A stretch of DNA of 64,000 bases from Paenibacillus antibioticophila (GCF_000455265.1 NZ_HG005139.1:1-64000), one strand, 5' to 3'. Shown: positions 37,247-46,373, counted from the first letter of the stretch. The notes: generated by a model from the sequence alone, not told the origin. Translations and numbers: made by a program.

Positions 37247-38929
37247 ATGAATAAACCTTTTATTAGACAGCGTCGTTTGATTTCCAGCCTGACCCTGACC
37301 TTACTCGTCGTAGTGCTGGTGGTGGCAGGCTGCAGCAATAATGGACAATCCTCCAATAGTACAAATGCAGCAAATACCGGTAATGAGCAGCAACAATCCA
37401 CTTCTGCGGGCGATGCAGCGAAAGAGCAGGCGCTTAAAGTAGCCATCTCAGCCGATTCGGGACTTGATCAATTGGATGCTGGTACTTATAAAGGCTCTAT
37501 GACCGTGCATGCCATGATCTATGACGGGTTGGTAGAGTATGGGGAGAAGGGAGAGATCAAGCCTGCGCTGGCGGAGTCCTGGGAGATATCCGAGGATGGC
37601 AAGGTATACACCTTCCATCTGCGTCAAGGCGTCAAATTCTCGGATGGCACTCCATTTAATGCCGAAGCCGTCAAATTTTCCTTCGAACGCTGGATCAAGG
37701 ACCCGGCCAACACCTTAAATGTAGCTACTTCCCTGGAAGCTCTGGAGGTGGTGGATGAGCACACGGTAACGATGAACTTTAGCAAATCCTACTATCCCTT
37801 CTTGACGGAACTGTCCTTTGCCCGTCCGGTACGGATTATTAGCCCATCGGCTGTGGAGCCGGCTGGCGATGTGAACGGTCAATTCGTCAGTCCGATCGGG
37901 ACGGGGGCTTGGATGGCCGAGAGCTATAAGACGGAACAGGAAGCCGTGCTCGTAGCCAATCCTTATTACTGGGGCGAAAAGCCGAAGCTTACCAAAATTG
38001 TTCTGAAGGTTATCCCTGATCCGCAGTCACGTGTCATGGCCCTGCAAAGCGGTGATATTGACATCGCCGGAGGCCAATTAGGCAAAATTCCGGTAGAGAG
38101 CATCCCGGTCATTGAAGGCGATGCCTCACTGAGTCTGGAGCGGACCCCGGGTACGAACTCCCATTTTATGATTTTTAACTATGACACGCCTGCCTTGCAG
38201 GAGCTGAATGTTCGTAAGGCAATCAATCTGGCAATCAATAAAGCAAGCATTGTCAACGATCTGATGAACGGTATCGGCAGCGAAGCTACCGGCTTGTTCC
38301 CTATGACGGTGCCGTATGTCACCGAATCCAATCAGACCTGGTATGGATTTGAGCCGGAGGAAGCCAAGCGGCTGCTGGCAGAAGCGGGTTACGGCGAGGC
38401 TGACGGTGAGGGCGTGGTCTCGAAGTCCGGGGAGCCGCTGGAGCTGAACCTGGTGTTGCAGCAGGCGGAATTTCCGGAATGGAAGCCTTTTGCCGAACTG
38501 ATTCAATCGGAGCTGCAGGAGATCGGTATCCGGGTTAACCTGCAGGTGCTGGAACCTAACGCTTATTATGATGCTCTATGGAAAACAAGGGAGTATGATC
38601 TGATACTGTACCGTACGTATGACGATGCCTATAATCCGCATTCCTTCCTGCTATCCTTATTTCATGCAACAGGTGAAGCGCCGGCTGTCGTATGGTCCGA
38701 TGCGAAGCTGGAGGCGCTGATTGACCAAGCGGTAGGCACCACTAATTTGGAAGAGCGTCAAACTGCTTATGACTCTATATTTGCTCAGATGTACGAGCAG
38801 GCCATGTTTGCAGCCATTTATTTTCCTGATGATGTCCTGGTTAGAAGTCAGCGGGTTACGGGTTATAAGGCCGGATACACTACGTTTACACCGATCTTCT
38901 GGAATCAACTGAATGTGGGTGAGCAATGA
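37247..38929 (+). CDS. Family 5 solute-binding lipoprotein (peptide/nickel/metallophore)
   Basis: AGAAGGAGAG selects the ATG at 37247 (MNKPFIRQ). The 560-residue protein has a lipoprotein signal ending VVAGCSNN, a Ser/Asn tether, and the SBP family 5 fold (LAESWEISEDGKVYTFHLRQGVKFSDG, named only as the landmark near residues 115-140). NikA and OppA share this fold, so sequence alone does not fix the ligand. The last 4 bp overlap the methyltransferase start (ATGA). Confidence 0.92.
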   Translation: MNKPFIRQRRLISSLTLTLLVVVLVVAGCSNNGQSSNSTNAANTGNEQQQSTSAGDAAKEQALKVAISADSGLDQLDAGTYKGSMTVHAMIYDGLVEYGEKGEIKPALAESWEISEDGKVYTFHLRQGVKFSDGTPFNAEAVKFSFERWIKDPANTLNVATSLEALEVVDEHTVTMNFSKSYYPFLTELSFARPVRIISPSAVEPAGDVNGQFVSPIGTGAWMAESYKTEQEAVLVANPYYWGEKPKLTKIVLKVIPDPQSRVMALQSGDIDIAGGQLGKIPVESIPVIEGDASLSLERTPGTNSHFMIFNYDTPALQELNVRKAINLAINKASIVNDLMNGIGSEATGLFPMTVPYVTESNQTWYGFEPEEAKRLLAEAGYGEADGEGVVSKSGEPLELNLVLQQAEFPEWKPFAELIQSELQEIGIRVNLQVLEPNAYYDALWKTREYDLILYRTYDDAYNPHSFLLSLFHATGEAPAVVWSDAKLEALIDQAVGTTNLEERQTAYDSIFAQMYEQAMFAAIYFPDDVLVRSQRVTGYKAGYTTFTPIFWNQLNVGEQ

Positions 38930-39696
38930 TGCTGAAGGAAATTTCCAAATATTGGACTTCCAGTTCGAGCAGTTATGATAAAGTGATCCAAACTCAATTT
39001 CGCAGTAAAAAAACAGTTGCGCTGTGGAAATCCCTGCTTGTGGAAGGGATGGGGGAGCGTTCCGGGCAGAAGGTACTGGATGTTGGCACCGGCCCCGGGT
39101 TTTTCTCCATCTTGCTGTCCCAGATGGGACATAAGCCGACGGCGGTGGACGCCTCTTCTGGTATGATCGAACGAGCAACGGGAAATTTTCGCCACTTCGG
39201 TTATGAGGTTCCCGCTTATGTGGGTGATGCTGCGAATTTGCCAGCCGAGGCGGACAACAGCTATGATACCGTCGTATGTCGCGATGTGGTCTGGACATTG
39301 CCAGAGCCACAGAAGGCTTATGCCGAATGGTTTCGGATATTGAAGCCAGGGGGTGTCCTGATTGTGTTTGACGGGAATTACATGTATCAGGAGAGCCGGA
39401 GCTTGATGCATCGCTTGTGGTATGCCCTCTCCTGGGTCTTGATTCTAGTGACGGAGAGACGAGTGCGGCAGCGGAATCAGGAGGATCGCAGCCTGCTGAG
39501 CGGCTTGCCCTTTGTGCGCGTCCTGCGTCCGGAGGCGGACGAGGAGGCCTTGAAGGCTGCGGGCTTTACCACTCTTAACGTAAGACGGAACTACATTCCT
39601 GCGGCTGCCTTGCCGCTTCAATATTTGAAGTACGGACATCAAAATGTCAATCGCTTTATGATTGTTGCAAGGAAGGAATTATCACACAAGCACTGA
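38926..39696 (+). CDS. Class I SAM-dependent methyltransferase coupled to the ABC importer
   Basis: The 256-residue methyltransferase has motif I VLDVGTGPGFFS near 46-57, acidic loop VDASS near 74 and post-motif VLIVFDGNY. The start codon overlaps the binding-protein stop, so it is translationally coupled to the transporter. Cytoplasmic methylation of the imported compound, or of a metal or metalloid ligand, is a reasonable inference. It does not resemble the nicotianamine-synthase-like enzymes of known opine metallophore clusters. Confidence 0.88.
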   Translation: MMLKEISKYWTSSSSSYDKVIQTQFRSKKTVALWKSLLVEGMGERSGQKVLDVGTGPGFFSILLSQMGHKPTAVDASSGMIERATGNFRHFGYEVPAYVGDAANLPAEADNSYDTVVCRDVVWTLPEPQKAYAEWFRILKPGGVLIVFDGNYMYQESRSLMHRLWYALSWVLILVTERRVRQRNQEDRSLLSGLPFVRVLRPEADEEALKAAGFTTLNVRRNYIPAAALPLQYLKYGHQNVNRFMIVARKELSHKH

Positions 39697-39782
39697 ACTT
39701 CCTCTCTCATCTGCTTGTTAAAGGGTTGGCTCGAAGGGCTGACTGTGTTAACGTATACTATAATGAGAGGAGGCGGATTCAC

Positions 39783-40109
39783 ATGTTCATCGTGACAAGA
39801 ACTACGATCATAGAGGCAGGAAATAGCGAGGAAGTTCTCAAGCGCTTCAGCGAAGACAAGCCGGTGGACGGCATGGAGGGCTTAATTGATCGGATCGTCA
39901 TGGTCAATACCAAGAGCAAGGAGCATGAAGAAGTCGTTATGATCATCCGCTGGGAGTCGAAGGAAGCCTGGAAGAATTGGGAGAAGAGTGATGTTCATAT
40001 CCAAGGACACCGGGAAAATCGGGGACAGCAGCCTCCGGCTTATATTATCAGCACAGATGTTAAAACCTACGATGTTCATGCTGTGAAGAAGGGGAAAGCT
40101 TCAAATTAA
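39783..40109 (+). CDS. HmoA/IsdG-type monooxygenase (antibiotic biosynthesis monooxygenase fold)
   Basis: GGAGG about 11 nt upstream supports the ATG at 39783 (MFIVTRTT), giving 108 residues. The ABM-fold protein keeps the Trp and His of the heme-degrading triad (WEKSD and GHRE near residues 67-78). The third position, Asn in IsdG, aligns with Arg or Thr in VTRTT. Heme degradation is therefore possible but not assured. Position after the importer operon suggests iron or metal stress. Confidence 0.8.
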   Translation: MFIVTRTTIIEAGNSEEVLKRFSEDKPVDGMEGLIDRIVMVNTKSKEHEEVVMIIRWESKEAWKNWEKSDVHIQGHRENRGQQPPAYIISTDVKTYDVHAVKKGKASN

Positions 40110-40145
40110 GCGTAGTGAATGCACCACTTTAAAGCATACGGAATG

Positions 40146-40175
40146 CGCCAATACCGCCGAGGTGTTGGCGTTTTG
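40146..40175 (+). terminator. Terminator after the HmoA-like gene
   Basis: A 10-bp stem (40146-40155 with 40161-40170, one G-T) and TTTT at 40171-40174 close the importer region. Confidence 0.75.
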
Positions 40176-40258
40176 TCTTTATAAGGAATGAGCCGGCCTG
40201 TTGACAGACTTTTTTCATAAAAGGTAGACTTTTAGCAAGGGAAGAGGAGGCGTGCGCT

Positions 40259-41026
40259 ATGAAACTAATCTCATGGAATGTAAATGGGCTGAGAGCCTGT
40301 GTCAATAAAGGATTCAATGACTTCTTTGCCGGCGAGGCTGCGGATATTGTCTGTCTTCAGGAGACGAAGCTGCAAGAGGGACAAATCTGCATGGAGATTG
40401 GCGAGGAATATGAGCAGTACTGGAACTATGCGGAGAAAAAGGGCTACTCCGGAACCGCGGTCTTCACGCGGCTCAAGCCGCTCAGCGTCCGGTACGGGAT
40501 GGAGGAGGACAGCGAACCGGAGGGGAGAGTGCTCACTCTGGAATTTGAACACTTTTTCCTGGTGAATGTCTATACGCCCAATGCCAAGCGCGACTTATCA
40601 AGACTGGCGTACCGCATGGAGTGGGAGGACCGCTTTCGCACCTACTTGCAGGGACTGGATTCAGTGAAGCCCGTGATCGTCTGCGGAGACTTGAATGTGG
40701 CGCACCGGGAGATTGATTTGAAGAATCCGAAGCCGAACATCGGTAATGCCGGATTTACTGATGAGGAGCGGGGGAAAATGACAGAGCTGCTGGAGGCGGG
40801 CTTTATCGATACCTTCCGCTATTTTTATCCTGATCGAGAAAATGTGTACAGCTGGTGGTCCTACATGCCAAAGGTACGTGAACGGAATGTGGGTTGGCGG
40901 ATTGATTATTTTCTGGCATCAGAGCGTCTGGCTCCACAGCTTGAGGATGCACAGATTTCTTGTGAGGTCATGGGCAGCGACCACTGTCCGGTGGTGCTTT
41001 ATCTGAAGGAAGGAAGCGTCGCTTGA
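40259..41026 (+). CDS. Exodeoxyribonuclease III (AP endonuclease)
   Basis: This base-excision repair enzyme of the Xth/ExoA family has 255 residues. Motifs: ISWNVNGLRA at the start, VCLQETKLQ, VNVYTPNA, CGDLNVAHREIDL, WWSYM, WRIDYFLAS and SDHCPV with the catalytic His. It cleaves 5' of abasic sites in DNA. GAGGAGG precedes the ATG. The stop overlaps the TTG start of lipL. Confidence 0.96.
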   Translation: MKLISWNVNGLRACVNKGFNDFFAGEAADIVCLQETKLQEGQICMEIGEEYEQYWNYAEKKGYSGTAVFTRLKPLSVRYGMEEDSEPEGRVLTLEFEHFFLVNVYTPNAKRDLSRLAYRMEWEDRFRTYLQGLDSVKPVIVCGDLNVAHREIDLKNPKPNIGNAGFTDEERGKMTELLEAGFIDTFRYFYPDRENVYSWWSYMPKVRERNVGWRIDYFLASERLAPQLEDAQISCEVMGSDHCPVVLYLKEGSVA

Positions 41027-41871
41027 TCCGGCCGGTTCTGATACTGGATCGGACCCATGCTGCCTTGGAAGGCGACGTGCTTGAGCATTTCGCATTGGAC
41101 GAGCTGTTATGCAGGTATACTGGAGAGGGAGGGCCGGCGGTTTGCCATTTGTGGAGACATGCCGGCTCCTTTGTCATGGGCTCGCGTGACAGCCGGCTTC
41201 CGCAGACCGGTACCGCAGTAAGGGCGCTGCATGCCAGCGGGATCGATGCCGTCGTAAGACATTCCGGCGGGGCGGCGGTTCCATTGGATGCCGGTGTAAT
41301 CAATGTTTCTCTGATTCTTCCTATTCCGGGGGTTAGCCATCGGCAGGATTTTCGGCAGGATTTTCAAAGGATGGTCAGCTTGATTCAAAGGGCTGTGGTG
41401 CAGGCATGCAGAGCGGCTGGCGCGGAGGAGGCGGAGGTGGCAGCGGGTGAGATTGAAGGGGCATTCTGTCCGGGAGACTATGATTTAAGTGTCGGAGGAC
41501 GCAAGTTTTGCGGAATAGCCCAGCGCAGGCAGCGTAAGGCTTTTATCATCCAGGCCTTCGTCATTGTGGAAGGCTCCGGAAGTGCAAGGGCGAGACTGGT
41601 TCGCTCCTTCTATGACACGGCAGCTGCAGGTGCCGATCCGGGGCAATATCCCCTTGTCATCCCGGAATATACAGCAAGTCTTGAGGAACTAACCGGCTTA
41701 GGTAGCGGAAAAGCGGCCATTGCTCGATTTATCGAAGGCGTGAAGCAGGTCATTAGTGCTGGGAATGCAGAGCAGGTTACGAATGCTGACGCTGTGGAGC
41801 TAATCTTGGCCGATAAGGCCAGGATTAAAGAAACTGCCGCCAAGCTAAGGCAGCGATATGAGCTACCATAG
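41023..41871 (+). CDS. lipL: Octanoyl-[GcvH]:protein N-octanoyltransferase
   Basis: This lipoate-assembly enzyme transfers octanoyl groups from GcvH to E2 subunits. The 282-residue protein has the biotin/lipoate ligase fold with VVRHSGGAAV near 77-86, nucleophilic C149 in FCPGDYDLS and K161 in GGRKFCG, the LipL signature (LipM and LplA differ here). The start is TTG at 41023 with AAGGAAG 8 nt upstream, overlapping the exonuclease stop by 4 bp (TTGA). Confidence 0.88.
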   Translation: MIRPVLILDRTHAALEGDVLEHFALDELLCRYTGEGGPAVCHLWRHAGSFVMGSRDSRLPQTGTAVRALHASGIDAVVRHSGGAAVPLDAGVINVSLILPIPGVSHRQDFRQDFQRMVSLIQRAVVQACRAAGAEEAEVAAGEIEGAFCPGDYDLSVGGRKFCGIAQRRQRKAFIIQAFVIVEGSGSARARLVRSFYDTAAAGADPGQYPLVIPEYTASLEELTGLGSGKAAIARFIEGVKQVISAGNAEQVTNADAVELILADKARIKETAAKLRQRYELP

Positions 41872-41909
41872 TCTGACGGCAGAAGGCTCTTAACTATTCA
41901 TTTCCGGCA

Positions 41910-42947
41910 TTAGGGGATGTTAATGATGACCGGTCCAGCCTTTTTAATGCGCAGCCATTTGAAAACTTCCGAACCGATATCAATCAGTGTGACCAAAATA
42001 ATGAGATAAATCAGGTTTCCGGTGACCGCCTCCCAGATCCGGTTAACAGTCGTGAAGAACTCGCTGCCTGCTTCAGTGAACATGCCGGTTGCCTGCAGTT
42101 GTTCCATAAAGGCAGGATTCCAGAAGTTAGGCTGTGACAGCAAGAATCCGGCAAAAATGACGACTGCTACGCTGAGCACAATGTGGTAGGCAAGCAGCCC
42201 GGCAGTCCGTTGACGAACCAGCATTTTATAGATTTCCTTCCCAACGCCTGCAACGCCAAAGGCCACGATGAATGGCCAGAAGCGGTATAGAACATCAAAG
42301 TTGATTAAGGGTACGATGCTTAATTTACCGTTTGCCGTCGTATAAACGGCAAGCAGTTCAGCACCGCTAAGCAAGACAATGGTTAAGAGAACCGTAAAGA
42401 TAATTCCCGTAATCGGTTCGCTCAGCTTGATCTCGGCACGGGAGTCGGGAACCGGGGGCAGATCGGAAGGCTGCCATGACATGGAACCGGACTCGCCAGG
42501 CGTCTTTTTGCGGATTCCGTATTCGATCAACGCGAACACCACAGTTACCCAGACAAAGCCTTGAGAAGCCGCACTGACGATGGAAGTAATGTAGCTTGTA
42601 AACTGATTTGTAATCTCGTTCGGCCGAAGCGCAGTCTCAACCACAAAAATAACCGACAAAGATGCGATAACCGCGATCATTACAATCTTGATGACGGAAA
42701 GATAGGATTCGAACAATTGAGGACCCACCAAATAACGTTCATGTCCCCGGTATTTGGCTGCCATGGCGGCAGGGTGGCCTAATTGCAGCAACACTTGCTC
42801 GGCCTCTTCAGGAGTCGGAGCCGGGCCAGCGGCTTGCTCCTCCAGCATATCTTCAATCAGGCCGTGGAGCTCCTTGCGAATATCCTCCCGCATGCCTTCA
42901 GGCAGCCTGCGGATCACCGCATGCACATAACGATCGACAACCTCCAT
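41910..42947 (-). CDS. HAAS-like multipass membrane protein in a PadR operon
   Basis: The 345-residue protein has an N-terminal HAAS-type helical domain (about 1-75, RYVHAVIRRLP ... EAEQVLLQLGHP) followed by about six membrane helices in three pairs and a short basic tail. Such proteins pair with PadR regulators in Bacillales and are often anti-sigma-like or of unknown role. GAGGAGG lies 8 nt before the ATG. It follows the PadR gene by 13 bp. Confidence 0.8.
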   Translation of the reverse strand: MEVVDRYVHAVIRRLPEGMREDIRKELHGLIEDMLEEQAAGPAPTPEEAEQVLLQLGHPAAMAAKYRGHERYLVGPQLFESYLSVIKIVMIAVIASLSVIFVVETALRPNEITNQFTSYITSIVSAASQGFVWVTVVFALIEYGIRKKTPGESGSMSWQPSDLPPVPDSRAEIKLSEPITGIIFTVLLTIVLLSGAELLAVYTTANGKLSIVPLINFDVLYRFWPFIVAFGVAGVGKEIYKMLVRQRTAGLLAYHIVLSVAVVIFAGFLLSQPNFWNPAFMEQLQATGMFTEAGSEFFTTVNRIWEAVTGNLIYLIILVTLIDIGSEVFKWLRIKKAGPVIINIP

Positions 42948-42960
42948 ACATCATGCCTCC

Positions 42961-43293
42961 TCAATTAATGATTTTTGTCACGGCTTCATTAAGCGTCTTC
43001 CATTCCAGGCAAAGTCCCGCATATACCTCGCGTCCAAATGGAGTAATCACATAATACTTGCGAGGACGCGCCTCGTTTGTGTCCCAGTTGCTCTCCAACA
43101 GCTCCTGCTTTTCCAGCCTTCTAAGAAGCGGATACAATGTTCCTGGATCGACAGGGATCCCCTTATCTTCAAGTACCGTTACTAGCGAGTAACCATATTG
43201 CGGTTCCTCCAGCTGGCTCAGTACACCGATAATGATCGTACCTCTCCGCAGTTCGCTTAGTATCGTCTGTATAGTCTCAGCTACATCGGCCAT
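42961..43293 (-). CDS. PadR-family transcriptional regulator
   Basis: The 110-residue winged-helix protein has the PadR pattern QYGYSLVTVLEDKG ... TLYPLLRRLEKQELLES, then a C-terminal dimerisation helix. It is probably autoregulatory and controls the membrane protein cotranscribed downstream. AAGGAG precedes the ATG. The inducer is unknown. Confidence 0.9.
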   Translation of the reverse strand: MADVAETIQTILSELRRGTIIIGVLSQLEEPQYGYSLVTVLEDKGIPVDPGTLYPLLRRLEKQELLESNWDTNEARPRKYYVITPFGREVYAGLCLEWKTLNEAVTKIIN

Positions 43294-43362
43294 ATGATCA
43301 ACTCCTTAATCTCACTATACTGTATGACGCACACTATTGTAAATAGACTAATAATAAATTGT

Positions 43363-43377
43363 TGACAATAATAATCA
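43363..43377. promoter_or_regulatory. Secondary Fur-like box
   Basis: TGACAATAATAATCA has two mismatches to TGATAATNATTATCA and lies 65 bp upstream of a perfect Fur box. It may add cooperative Fur binding, or act on the divergent PadR operon. Confidence 0.45.
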
Positions 43378-43420
43378 ACACGTTAAAGCCCACACATCAA
43401 AGCCACATCAAATCCCAATA

Positions 43421-43450
43421 TTGACAATGATAATCATTATCAATTATAAT
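43421..43450 (+). promoter_or_regulatory. Fur-controlled flavodoxin promoter
   Basis: TTGACA (43421-43426) and TATAAT (43445-43450) are perfect and 18 bp apart. The spacer carries a perfect 7-1-7 Fur box, TGATAATCATTATCA at 43428-43442. Iron-replete Fur would fully block polymerase here. Confidence 0.92.
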
Positions 43451-43512
43451 GCGGGTGTTGATTCCACATCGCTTAAGTCGATAGTGATTAAGAATAACGA
43501 GGGATGAGAGAG

Positions 43513-43965
43513 ATGAGCAGAGTACTGATTGTATATGCGAGCCTGACGGGGAATACTGAAGAGATGGCCGAATTCATTGCGGAAGGAATCCGTACTGCGG
43601 GATCTTCGGCAGATTTGAAGGAAGTTGAGCAATGCAGTGCTTCGGAAATGATGCGCTATGAGGGTGTTCTTCTGGGCGCTTACACTTGGGGAGATGGAGA
43701 GCTCCCGGATGAGTTTGAGGATTTCATCGATGAGATGGAGGAGCTGGAGCTTGCGGGGAGGAAGGCGGCTGTATTCGGAAGCGGGGATACGACCTATCGC
43801 CTTTACTGCGGCGCTGTTGATGTCTTGGAAGAGAAGCTGAGGGAGTTCGGCGCTGTTGTGGAGCAAGAAGGATTAAAGGTGGAGTATGGACCCAATGCAG
43901 AAGAGAAGCAATTGTGCAGGGAATTCGGTGCGCGTTTTGCCCAAAGCCTGCTTGGCGCCTCCTGA
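43513..43965 (+). CDS. Flavodoxin
   Basis: This 150-residue short-chain flavodoxin has the FMN phosphate loop SLTGNTEE near residue 10, GAYTWGDGELP near 57 and GSGDTTY near 90. It replaces ferredoxin when iron is scarce, consistent with the Fur box in its promoter. An ATG at 43504 abuts GAGGG, so the ATG at 43513 (9-nt spacing) is preferred. Confidence 0.94.
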   Translation: MSRVLIVYASLTGNTEEMAEFIAEGIRTAGSSADLKEVEQCSASEMMRYEGVLLGAYTWGDGELPDEFEDFIDEMEELELAGRKAAVFGSGDTTYRLYCGAVDVLEEKLREFGAVVEQEGLKVEYGPNAEEKQLCREFGARFAQSLLGAS

Positions 43966-44178
43966 TTCTTAAAGGCTGAGGATAGCAGCGGACTTCGAGG
44001 GCGAACGAAAGATTCGATGTCCAATCAGCCAGCTCAAATACTTCGTGATCAGAGATGATTTTTTGAAATGCCTCTTTAAGTTCATGGCTTGCAGGGCTAC
44101 AATAACATAAAAGTGCGTGTTCAAAAGATGACTTTTTGAACAACCTCTAAAGCGCTGTGTTATGAAGGAGTAAGGCTA
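43966..44178. repeat. Intergenic repeat-like element before the dGTPase gene
   Basis: This noncoding 210 bp contains two related 27-bp strings (44054-44080 and 44127-44153, each GATGAYTTTTTTGAA... then CCTCT) 73 bp apart. The second forms a GTTCAAAA/TTTTGAAC hairpin (44119-44141). The layout resembles a dispersed intergenic repeat, but copies elsewhere cannot be checked here. Confidence 0.4.
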
Positions 44179-45591
44179 ATGAACCTACAGACATTAAGAC
44201 ATCACCGGCAGCATCCGGATAACATTGGACAGGAGACTGCCCGTTCAACCTATGACCGCGATTATTCGCGGTTAATTCATTCCCCCACCTTCCGCCGGCT
44301 TCAGGGAAAGTCCCAGGTATTCGGGGCAGGGACCGGCGATTACTACCGGACCCGGCTGACCCATTCCCTGGAGGTGGCGCAGATTGCTCGGGAGGCGGCT
44401 AGAAGCTTGCTGCGGGCCTACCCGCAGGTTGCGATCGAACAGGCGGAGCATCCCGGGCTCGTTATTGATCCTGAAGTGGTGGAATGCGCGGCGATATGCC
44501 ATGACTTCGGGCATCCTCCCTTTGGTCATAAAGGAGAGGAAGTGCTGGGGCAAATCCTTGACAATCTGATCGAGCGCAAGGCGCAAGAGGCCATGTCAGG
44601 CAGAGATAATCTATCGCCAGATATGCAGCAAGAGCTGTATGATGCTATGCGGCGGAAGTATGAGCATTTTGAAGGGAATGCCCATAATTTTCGATTAATG
44701 ATGTTTCTTGAGAAAAGGGAAAACATTGACGGGCTCAACCTGTCGGATGCGGTTCTGCTTGGAACGAACAAGTACCCCTACCCCGGAACCCTTAACAAAA
44801 AGGGGCTCTACCGTCATGAATGGCAATATATATCAAAGATCCGGGAACGATGGAGAATGCCGGAAGGCAAAAAGACGTTTGAGGCGCAATTAATGGATTT
44901 ATGCGATGATATCGCTTATTCGGCGCATGATCTGGAGGACGGAATCAAAGCCGGCAAAATTGAAGTACATGAGCATTTCCTGTTTGACTCGCACATTCAG
45001 CGGCTCATTGTCGAGAAAATTATGACGCTGGATGATTTTTTCTGGGCAGGGTGGATGCCTGAGCAGATTGAGATCAAGGTCATGCAGGTGTTGAATCTGT
45101 TCCTAGACGTATGGAATGCAAAAATGCCGATATGCGATCACGACTACTCCAGAACCCGCAGAGAGGTAAAGGCCCATTGGGTCAGTCTGTTTGTCGGCAG
45201 CCTGGGGGTGGTCGAGGAGGAGAATTGGCAGAAGGTCACATTTGTCAAGGAAGGCAGGGAAGACGAGGATATGCTGCGCACGGTCAGTGTGCTGAAAAGC
45301 TTTGCTTGGGTGACAATGATCCGGGATTTGCGTGTTCAGCGGCTTCAGAAGCGCTCGTCCTGGGTCATCAAGCGTCTATGGGACGCCTTTGTCGATCCGG
45401 TTACCTCCAAGTCGATTATCCCCGGAGACTGGCTGCGCAGATTCGATCAAGATCAGAAGAAGTCCGACCCGATCTGGACCTGGGAGCATATGATTATTGA
45501 CTATATTGCCGGAATGACCGATGCTTACGCGGAGAAAATATATAATGAGCTCTATGGACTCAAGGTAGGTACGATTTACGATTTGGATTAA
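44179..45591 (+). CDS. dGTP triphosphohydrolase-like HD protein
   Basis: The 470-residue protein has the HD-superfamily metal site (RLTHSLEVAQ near 57 and CHDFGHPPFGHKGEE near 115) and the YDRDYSRLIHSPTFRRLQGK start of dGTPase-like proteins (landmark near residues 26-45). It removes triphosphate from dNTPs, helping to control pool balance. AAGGAG lies 8 nt before the ATG. It is monocistronic with a strong terminator. Confidence 0.93.
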   Translation: MNLQTLRHHRQHPDNIGQETARSTYDRDYSRLIHSPTFRRLQGKSQVFGAGTGDYYRTRLTHSLEVAQIAREAARSLLRAYPQVAIEQAEHPGLVIDPEVVECAAICHDFGHPPFGHKGEEVLGQILDNLIERKAQEAMSGRDNLSPDMQQELYDAMRRKYEHFEGNAHNFRLMMFLEKRENIDGLNLSDAVLLGTNKYPYPGTLNKKGLYRHEWQYISKIRERWRMPEGKKTFEAQLMDLCDDIAYSAHDLEDGIKAGKIEVHEHFLFDSHIQRLIVEKIMTLDDFFWAGWMPEQIEIKVMQVLNLFLDVWNAKMPICDHDYSRTRREVKAHWVSLFVGSLGVVEEENWQKVTFVKEGREDEDMLRTVSVLKSFAWVTMIRDLRVQRLQKRSSWVIKRLWDAFVDPVTSKSIIPGDWLRRFDQDQKKSDPIWTWEHMIIDYIAGMTDAYAEKIYNELYGLKVGTIYDLD

Positions 45592-45607
45592 GCTAAGCAG
45601 ATGCGTC

Positions 45608-45652
45608 AAAAGGGGGCCAAATCATCGATAATGATGATTTGGCCCCCTTTTT
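45608..45652. terminator. Strong bidirectional terminator
   Basis: A 19-bp perfect stem (45608-45626 with 45633-45651) with A and T ends lies between the convergent dGTPase-like gene and tdk. Confidence 0.9.
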
Positions 45653-45672
45653 CAGCGGGCTGCGTGCTCGCG

Positions 45673-46242
45673 CTATAGCGGCGGATTAGCATGGCATTTG
45701 CGGCAGACCGGATAATAGGATTCATTTCCCCCGATCTGAATTTGCTCTCCGGTATAGACAGGCTTGCCGTTTTCCACGCGCAGATTCATCGTTGCCTTTC
45801 GGGCACAGAACCAGCAGATGGTTTTCATTTCCTCAATTTTATCGGCATAAATGAGCAACTGGCGGCTGCCCTCGAACAACTGATTCTGGAAATCATTCTT
45901 CAAGCCGAAGGCCATCACCGGGATGTCAAGCTCATCGACAATTCGGACTAGCTGCCGGATGCTCGTCTCCCCGAGGAACTGACATTCATCAATCAGAACG
46001 CAGTACAGCTTCGGGGTGTGATCGCGAACGATGGCGAAGATGTCGGTATCCTCATAGATCGGAATCGCATGTCGGCGAAGACCGATCCGGGAAGAGACAT
46101 AACCGATCTCGTCGCGGTTGTCTACAGCGGAGGTGAAGATAAGTACAGGCTTATTCTGTTCTTCGTAATTATGGGCAACCTTGAGAATCTCGATGGATTT
46201 CCCGCTGTTCATTGCTCCGTATTTATAAAACAATTGTGCCAA
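45673..46242 (-). CDS. tdk: Thymidine kinase
   Basis: This 189-residue type II thymidine kinase has P-loop GAMNSGKS near 9-16, DECQF with catalytic Asp/Glu near 87-91, the lasso region, and a structural zinc site with CWFC and CRKC pairs. It salvages thymidine to dTMP. The start is TTG (family start MAQLFYKYG), with AGAGAGGA about 11 nt upstream. Confidence 0.96.
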   Translation of the reverse strand: MAQLFYKYGAMNSGKSIEILKVAHNYEEQNKPVLIFTSAVDNRDEIGYVSSRIGLRRHAIPIYEDTDIFAIVRDHTPKLYCVLIDECQFLGETSIRQLVRIVDELDIPVMAFGLKNDFQNQLFEGSRQLLIYADKIEEMKTICWFCARKATMNLRVENGKPVYTGEQIQIGGNESYYPVCRKCHANPPL

Positions 46243-46358
46243 TTCGGGACGTTCCTCTCTACAGTTCTTTTCATTGCAAGCAGGTTCTATTTTAACATAA
46301 AACGCTCGCCGGGTTTACCGTTAATTTACTCATACTTATGCCCTAACTACTTTGCCTC

Positions 46359-46373
46359 TGCAGTTCAACTGCA
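46359..46373. repeat. 7-1-7 palindrome TGCAGTT-C-AACTGCA
   Basis: A perfect inverted repeat is followed within 60 bp by further TGCAGC, TGCTGCA, TGCAAC and AACTGCA words. It could be an operator or a degenerate intergenic repeat. Confidence 0.5.
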
